Shown here: piece by piece, positions 60,367 to 64,000 of the stretch
Layout of the letters: every line of letters starts with the position of its first letter
Position numbering within the stretch: position 1 is the first letter of the stretch
Assembly: GCA_937958015.1 (NCBI GenBank)
Contig: CALGOA010000050.1
Span: 1-64,000, forward strand
DNA from: an uncultured Acidimicrobiales bacterium
GTDB taxonomy: Bacteria > Actinomycetota > Acidimicrobiia > Acidimicrobiales > SZUA-35
DNA length: 64,000 nt
Direction: 5' to 3'
Notes under the pieces: model-generated
Databases searched by the model: none
Told to the model about the DNA's origin: nothing
What the model saw: only the letters and a program-made list of their open reading frames with translations
Position numbers and translations under genes: made by a program

Positions 60367-61842
60367 CTAATTATTCTGAATGATGCCGGGTAACCAGAGC
60401 GCCAGCTGTGGAATCAACACCACAAGGAGGAGGCCAACGACCTGCAGTCCCATGAACTGGAACATGCCGGCGTAGATGTCCTTGAGGTCCCAGTGCGGTG
60501 CCACTCCTTTGAGGAAGTAGGCCGATAGGGCCACCGGCGGCGATAGCCAGGCTGTCTGCAGCGTGACGGCCACCAGAATGCCGAACCAGAGCTTGTTGAA
60601 GCCGTAGGCATCGACGACCGGCAAGAGGATCGGCACGAAGATCAGAACGATCGGCACCCACTCGAGCGGCCAGGCCAACACGAAGATCAACGCCAGGATG
60701 AGGAACAGCATGATCGACCAGTGGAAGTCGAGGTCGACCAACGCCTCCGCCATGTACGACGCACTTCCTGCGGTGGAGAACACCGCACCAAAGAAGTTCG
60801 ACGCAACGACGAGGATCATGATCATCGAGGTTGTTGACAGGGTGGCCCGGAGGCTTCCGGTCATCATCTTCAAATTGAGATTGCCCGTGACGAGCGCCAG
60901 CAGGAATGCGCCGAGCGCACCCATCGCTGAACCCTCGGTGGCGGTAGCAACACCGGCCAGAATCGAACCGAGCGTGGCCGCAATGAGGACCACGGGAGGG
61001 ATGATTCCGATCACGATCTCTTTGATGACAGCCGCCCCCTGCAGCGTGCGCTCCGATTCCGCCAGCGGCGGACCCAGTTCAGGATTCTTGTACGACCTGA
61101 TCATTGCGTATGCGATGTACAGGCCGGACAGGATGAGTCCCGGGAAGATCGCAGCAGCAAAGAGGTCGAGGACGCTCTCACCCAGCTGGGGACCCATCAC
61201 GACCAGCATGATGCTGGGCGGGATCAAGATTCCCAGAGTGCCGCCGGCGGTGATCGCCCCAGCGGACAGGCGAGTGTCGTAGCCACTCTTGGTCATCGAT
61301 GGGATCGCCATCAAACCGATCAGCGTCACCGAAGCACCAACGATGCCGGTTGCGGCAGCGAAGATGGTGGCGGCCGAGATAACGGCGAGATACAGCGAAC
61401 CCCGGAGGTTCGCCATCGATAACTGGAGCGCTCGGAAGAGTCGGTCCATGAGGCCTGCCTGTTCGAGCAGGTACCCCATGAAGACGAACAATGGGATCGC
61501 CGCCAGCGTCACCTCGTCCATCGTGCCGAACGACTGCAGGGTGAACAGGTTGAACACCGTGTCGCCGAGGGCCCAGTAGCCGAACGCAAAACTGACCACC
61601 ATCAGGGTCTGGGCTATGGGAAAGCCCAGCACGATGGCGCCGAAGAGGGTGAAGAGCATCAGCAGGCCGATGAACTCGCCGTCGACGTCGGGTAGCGGAT
61701 TCGGAACGAACCGAAACACGACGAGAACAACTGCCACTATCACAGCCAAGCTGCCGAGGATCACCGGCATCTCAGGAGCGGGGCGTCCAGATCCATTGGA
61801 TCCGGAGGCGGTTGAGGCGTAGGACTTTTCGCTAGTCACCAC
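60367..61842 (-). CDS. dctM: TRAP transporter large permease (DctM), 491 aa
   Basis: Large multi-pass membrane protein. It shows the DctM family segments: PLFVFMGYLLEQAGLMDRLF, GIVGASVTLIGLMAIP and GILIPPSIMLVVMG (each only in part). The N-terminal 25 residues are polar. It should drive sodium-dependent uptake of an organic acid together with DctQ and DctP. Its start overlaps the dctQ end by 11 bases. Confidence 0.93.
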   Translation of the reverse strand: MVTSEKSYASTASGSNGSGRPAPEMPVILGSLAVIVAVVLVVFRFVPNPLPDVDGEFIGLLMLFTLFGAIVLGFPIAQTLMVVSFAFGYWALGDTVFNLFTLQSFGTMDEVTLAAIPLFVFMGYLLEQAGLMDRLFRALQLSMANLRGSLYLAVISAATIFAAATGIVGASVTLIGLMAIPSMTKSGYDTRLSAGAITAGGTLGILIPPSIMLVVMGPQLGESVLDLFAAAIFPGLILSGLYIAYAMIRSYKNPELGPPLAESERTLQGAAVIKEIVIGIIPPVVLIAATLGSILAGVATATEGSAMGALGAFLLALVTGNLNLKMMTGSLRATLSTTSMIMILVVASNFFGAVFSTAGSASYMAEALVDLDFHWSIMLFLILALIFVLAWPLEWVPIVLIFVPILLPVVDAYGFNKLWFGILVAVTLQTAWLSPPVALSAYFLKGVAPHWDLKDIYAGMFQFMGLQVVGLLLVVLIPQLALWLPGIIQNN

Positions 61843-62440
61843 GGGCGGGCCTCCAGGTCTCTTCGAAGTAGGCCCGAACCGACTTCACGTATTCGGAAAC
61901 CGACTGCAGCGTCCAGAGGGCAAGACCCAATGGCAGCATCGCTTTGAGAGGCCAGATTGGACCTCGCCACGGGCTCTGAATCACACGTTCACGCTGTTCG
62001 AATGATCTCCAAGCAAACTCGGTACTGACTTTGATGGCGATCAGCATGACGGGAATGAAGAACACCGCATAGGTGATCAGGTCCACCAGCGACTGGCGCT
62101 TGACGCCCCAGTTTCGGTAGACGAAGTCGGTCCGAATGTGACCGCTGTTCTTCAAGGTGTAGGCGGCGCCAAGGAGGAAATGGGTGGCGTAGATCATGTA
62201 CGCAACATCCGAGGCCCACCGTGTGGACTGATCGAAGAGGGAGCGACGAATCGCCTCAAAGGCCAGAACTGCCATGAGTGGCAGGACGAGCCATGCGACG
62301 ACTCGTCCTGTCCACTCACTGAGCAGAGCTATCCAGCCAATATTGCCCCCGTCGGTGTTCCACGGTTCGGCAATGCCTTCTGCTTCCTCATCGACCTCGA
62401 CGCCGTATCTAGCGGCTACTTCGTGGTCGGTGTTGGTCAC
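61832..62440 (-). CDS. dctQ: TRAP transporter small permease (DctQ), 202 aa
   Basis: Four predicted membrane helices: VVAWLVLPLMAVLAFEAIRR (first part), WASDVAYMIYATHFLLGAAYTL (first part), LITYAVFFIPVMLIAI, and PLGLALWTLQSVSEY. The WxxxxGxRxxxF-like sequences of DctQ are only loosely kept. Position between dctP and dctM makes the assignment firm. The start overlaps the dctP stop by 4 bases. Confidence 0.88.
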   Translation of the reverse strand: MTNTDHEVAARYGVEVDEEAEGIAEPWNTDGGNIGWIALLSEWTGRVVAWLVLPLMAVLAFEAIRRSLFDQSTRWASDVAYMIYATHFLLGAAYTLKNSGHIRTDFVYRNWGVKRQSLVDLITYAVFFIPVMLIAIKVSTEFAWRSFEQRERVIQSPWRGPIWPLKAMLPLGLALWTLQSVSEYVKSVRAYFEETWRPARGD

Positions 62441-63690
62441 GGAGTCTGGCCGACCTTTTCGGGGAAGTAGGTCTCACCGATGTTCTGGTAGAGCTCGGTG
62501 ATGGTGAGGCGATACGGCATCACCTTGTCGGCGTAGGCCTGCTGGGAGTCACGGACCTCCTTGAAGAAGGCGTCGCCGGCTTCAAGTTCGGCGGCAACAT
62601 CGTTCCAGGCGTTGATGAATTCGGAATAGAACTCGGGCGGCGTGGTGTAGATGTTGATGCCGTCGGCCTGGTAGTCGGCGACCGCCTGGGCGTTGACCGT
62701 GATCGACAGGTTCTGGCTGTCAACGATCGTGGCCTGAGTGGCGACGAGGATCATCTCCTGGAGGTCGGCGGGCAGTTCGTTCCACCAGTCCAGATCGAGC
62801 AGGAGTTCACCGATATCGGTGGACTGGTGCAGGCCCTGGAGGTAGTAGTTGCTCCACACGTCGCTCAGGCCGAGTGCCTGGTCATCGGCCGGACTGATCC
62901 ATTCGGCGCCTTCGATGATGCCGCTCTGGGCCGACGGGACGATGTCGCCGCCGGGCATGGCGATCGCTTCAAGGCCGAGTCGGTTGAACGTGAGTCCGGG
63001 CAGGCCGGGAGGTGAACGGAACTTGAGGCCCTGGACGTCGGCGACCGTACGGATCGGCTCGTTGAACCAACCGAAGGGGTCCGGACCCATCGGCATCATG
63101 GGCAGGGGCTTCACGTTCACGCCGATTTCTTCGGTGTACAGACGTTCGTACAGCTCGAGGCCACCGCCGTCGTACATCCACGCAAGGCTGGTCGACTGGT
63201 CCATGCCGGTGGAGCCCACGGGCGGGTTGGAGAACAGCGCGGCCGAGTCGCTCTTGCCGGTCCAGTAGTTGGACCAGGCCATACCAACCGGCACAACACC
63301 GGCATCGACGGCGTCGAGGATTTCGAGGGCGCCGACGACACCGCCGGAGGGTACGACCTCGGGCTGGAGGCGCCCGCCCGACATCAGCTCAAGGCGCTCG
63401 CCCCACTTGATGACAAGGCCGTGGTACACCGATGAGGCCGGAACACCGGTCTGAACGGTGAATTCGATGACTTCGCCACCGTCCTGAACCAGGTCGACCG
63501 GTTCGTCGCCGTCATCACCGTCGTCGGAGGAGTCGTCCCCACCGTCGTCGGAGGAGTCGTCGTTGTTCTGGTTGGCGTCGGCGTTGTCATCGACAGCGCC
63601 GCCGGTGCATGCAGCTGCTCCCAATGCGAGCGCAAGCAGCACTGCGAGAAGCCGGAGCAGTCTGCTCCTGGCGGAAAGTGGACGATTCAT
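62437..63690 (-). CDS. dctP: TRAP transporter solute-binding lipoprotein (DctP), 417 aa
   Basis: Signal peptide with lipobox LGAAAC (about residues 23-28), then an Asp-rich linker (DDSSDDGGDDSSDD). The DctP fold contains GLKFRSPPGL, which includes the conserved Arg that binds the carboxylate of the ligand, and WSNYYLQGLHQ. The linker may tether the protein to the membrane. The ligand is probably a carboxylic acid (lineage of mannonate/sialate/keto acid binders), not determined here. An AAGGGGAACC leader precedes the ATG. Confidence 0.92.
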   Translation of the reverse strand: MNRPLSARSRLLRLLAVLLALALGAAACTGGAVDDNADANQNNDDSSDDGGDDSSDDGDDGDEPVDLVQDGGEVIEFTVQTGVPASSVYHGLVIKWGERLELMSGGRLQPEVVPSGGVVGALEILDAVDAGVVPVGMAWSNYWTGKSDSAALFSNPPVGSTGMDQSTSLAWMYDGGGLELYERLYTEEIGVNVKPLPMMPMGPDPFGWFNEPIRTVADVQGLKFRSPPGLPGLTFNRLGLEAIAMPGGDIVPSAQSGIIEGAEWISPADDQALGLSDVWSNYYLQGLHQSTDIGELLLDLDWWNELPADLQEMILVATQATIVDSQNLSITVNAQAVADYQADGINIYTTPPEFYSEFINAWNDVAAELEAGDAFFKEVRDSQQAYADKVMPYRLTITELYQNIGETYFPEKVGQTP

Positions 63691-63743
63691 GGTGGGTTCC
63701 CCTTAGTGATGATGTTCGTAAACCCACCCTGATGCCAGAATGG

Positions 63744-63762
63744 GTTTCCACCATATGGAAAC
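63744..63762. promoter_or_regulatory. Putative IclR operator 1
   Basis: GTTTCCACCATATGGAAAC is an inverted repeat with 7-bp arms and a 5-base centre. It lies 54 bases upstream of the dctP ATG. Its TTCCA-N5-TGGAA core recurs in operator 2 and is the type of site bound by IclR-family proteins. Confidence 0.7.
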
Positions 63763-63805
63763 TTCACCAAGGGTGTCAGCGATGATTGAACCGAGCCCTT
63801 TGTTG

Positions 63806-63820
63806 TTCCACATAGTGGAA
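63806..63820. promoter_or_regulatory. Putative IclR operator 2
   Basis: TTCCACATAGTGGAA has the same TTCCA-N5-TGGAA core as operator 1. The cores start 60 bases apart, close to six helical turns, which would allow looping. The site lies 99-113 bases before the regulator ATG and would control both directions. Confidence 0.7.
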
Positions 63821-63918
63821 TGTGTATACCAATCGGTTGTAAACTCGCATATGTGGTTTGCTCTGTCAATCGAATCAGTGACACCTGACACGAAATTTCA
63901 ACTTCCACTGGAGAACCC

Positions 63919-64000
63919 ATGGCGGTAGCCAATTCGAGCCCCGACGCCCCGAAAGGGACCCAGGCCATCACGAGGGCGCTCGACGTCCTCGAGTGCTTCA
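63919..64000 (+). CDS. IclR-family transcriptional regulator (5' end only)
   Basis: The frame ATG GCG GTA starts at 63919 and runs off the window. It reads MAVANSSPDAPKGTQAI then TRALDVLECF, the usual lead-in to the IclR winged helix-turn-helix. It is divergent from the TRAP operon, and two TTCCA-N5-TGGAA sites lie between, so it is probably the repressor or activator of that uptake system. Confidence 0.75.
   Translation, partial: MAVANSSPDAPKGTQAITRALDVLECF

Overview
The window looks like chromosomal DNA of a high-G+C actinobacterium. It carries a mycothiol S-conjugate amidase (mca), an F420 guanylyltransferase (cofC), an SOS mutasome of the imuA/imuB/dnaE2 type with Gram-positive LexA boxes, a Tat-type secreted enzyme, many GTG/TTG starts and dense gene packing. 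A member of Acidimicrobiia (Ilumatobacter-like) is my best guess, but that is an inference from gene content. I see no rRNA, tRNA, CRISPR array, prophage or intact insertion sequence. No gene-free stretch exceeds 300 bases; the largest gaps are 51240-51483, 63691-63918 and 32895-33104.

Layout. 1-5139: 3' part of a giant surface protein (two beta-helix blocks, Ig-like domains, Thr-rich stalk, C-terminal membrane anchor). 5148-8638: add with an ABC exporter (minus strand). 8689-10928: HAD phosphatase, then a divergent TetR/hydrolase pair with a clear operator. 10953-14431: tightly overlapping purK-upp-cdd-deoA nucleotide salvage operon. 14560-18724: Tat-exported amidohydrolase, Nudix enzyme, oxidoreductase and methyltransferase. 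18728-21822: gpsA, cofC, PIG-L deacetylase and DUF429 gene. 21892-26444: glycosidase-like protein, rnhB, and two paralogous lipoproteins. 26551-30141: gamma-butyrobetaine-hydroxylase-like enzyme, membrane protein, Nfu-N domain, GHMP kinase and a Ca-binding repeat protein. 30184-32894: orphan regulator and a second ABC exporter. 33105-35626: imuA-imuB. 35733-38857: three dehydrogenases/reductases. 38892-41483: larE-larB-larC (nickel-pincer cofactor). 41575-45995: folE, PPOX flavoprotein, sugar-lactone oxidase, PLP enzyme, Nudix. 46168-49884: dnaE2. 49930-55602: small proteins, PIG-L, Nudix, PEBP lipoprotein, and a duplicated MgtE-like transporter with a duplicated PhoU/TrkA-C partner. 55664-60245: SPFH/NfeD pair, mca with an SCP2 protein, ChbG-like protein, secreted nuclease. 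60367-64000: TRAP transporter operon with a divergent IclR-type regulator cut by the window edge.

Two signals stand out. First, imuA-imuB and dnaE2 lie about 10 kb apart but have matching LexA boxes fused to identical -10 hexamers, and imuB and dnaE2 carry the same short repeat element in the same reading frame; dnaE2 carries a second, palindromic repeat twice. These look like mobile palindromic repeats turned into protein segments of both mutasome polymerase subunits. Second, about 25 genes have a -10-like hexamer (TANNNT) 6-9 bases before the start codon, which is the geometry of leaderless transcripts; this helped choose several start codons.
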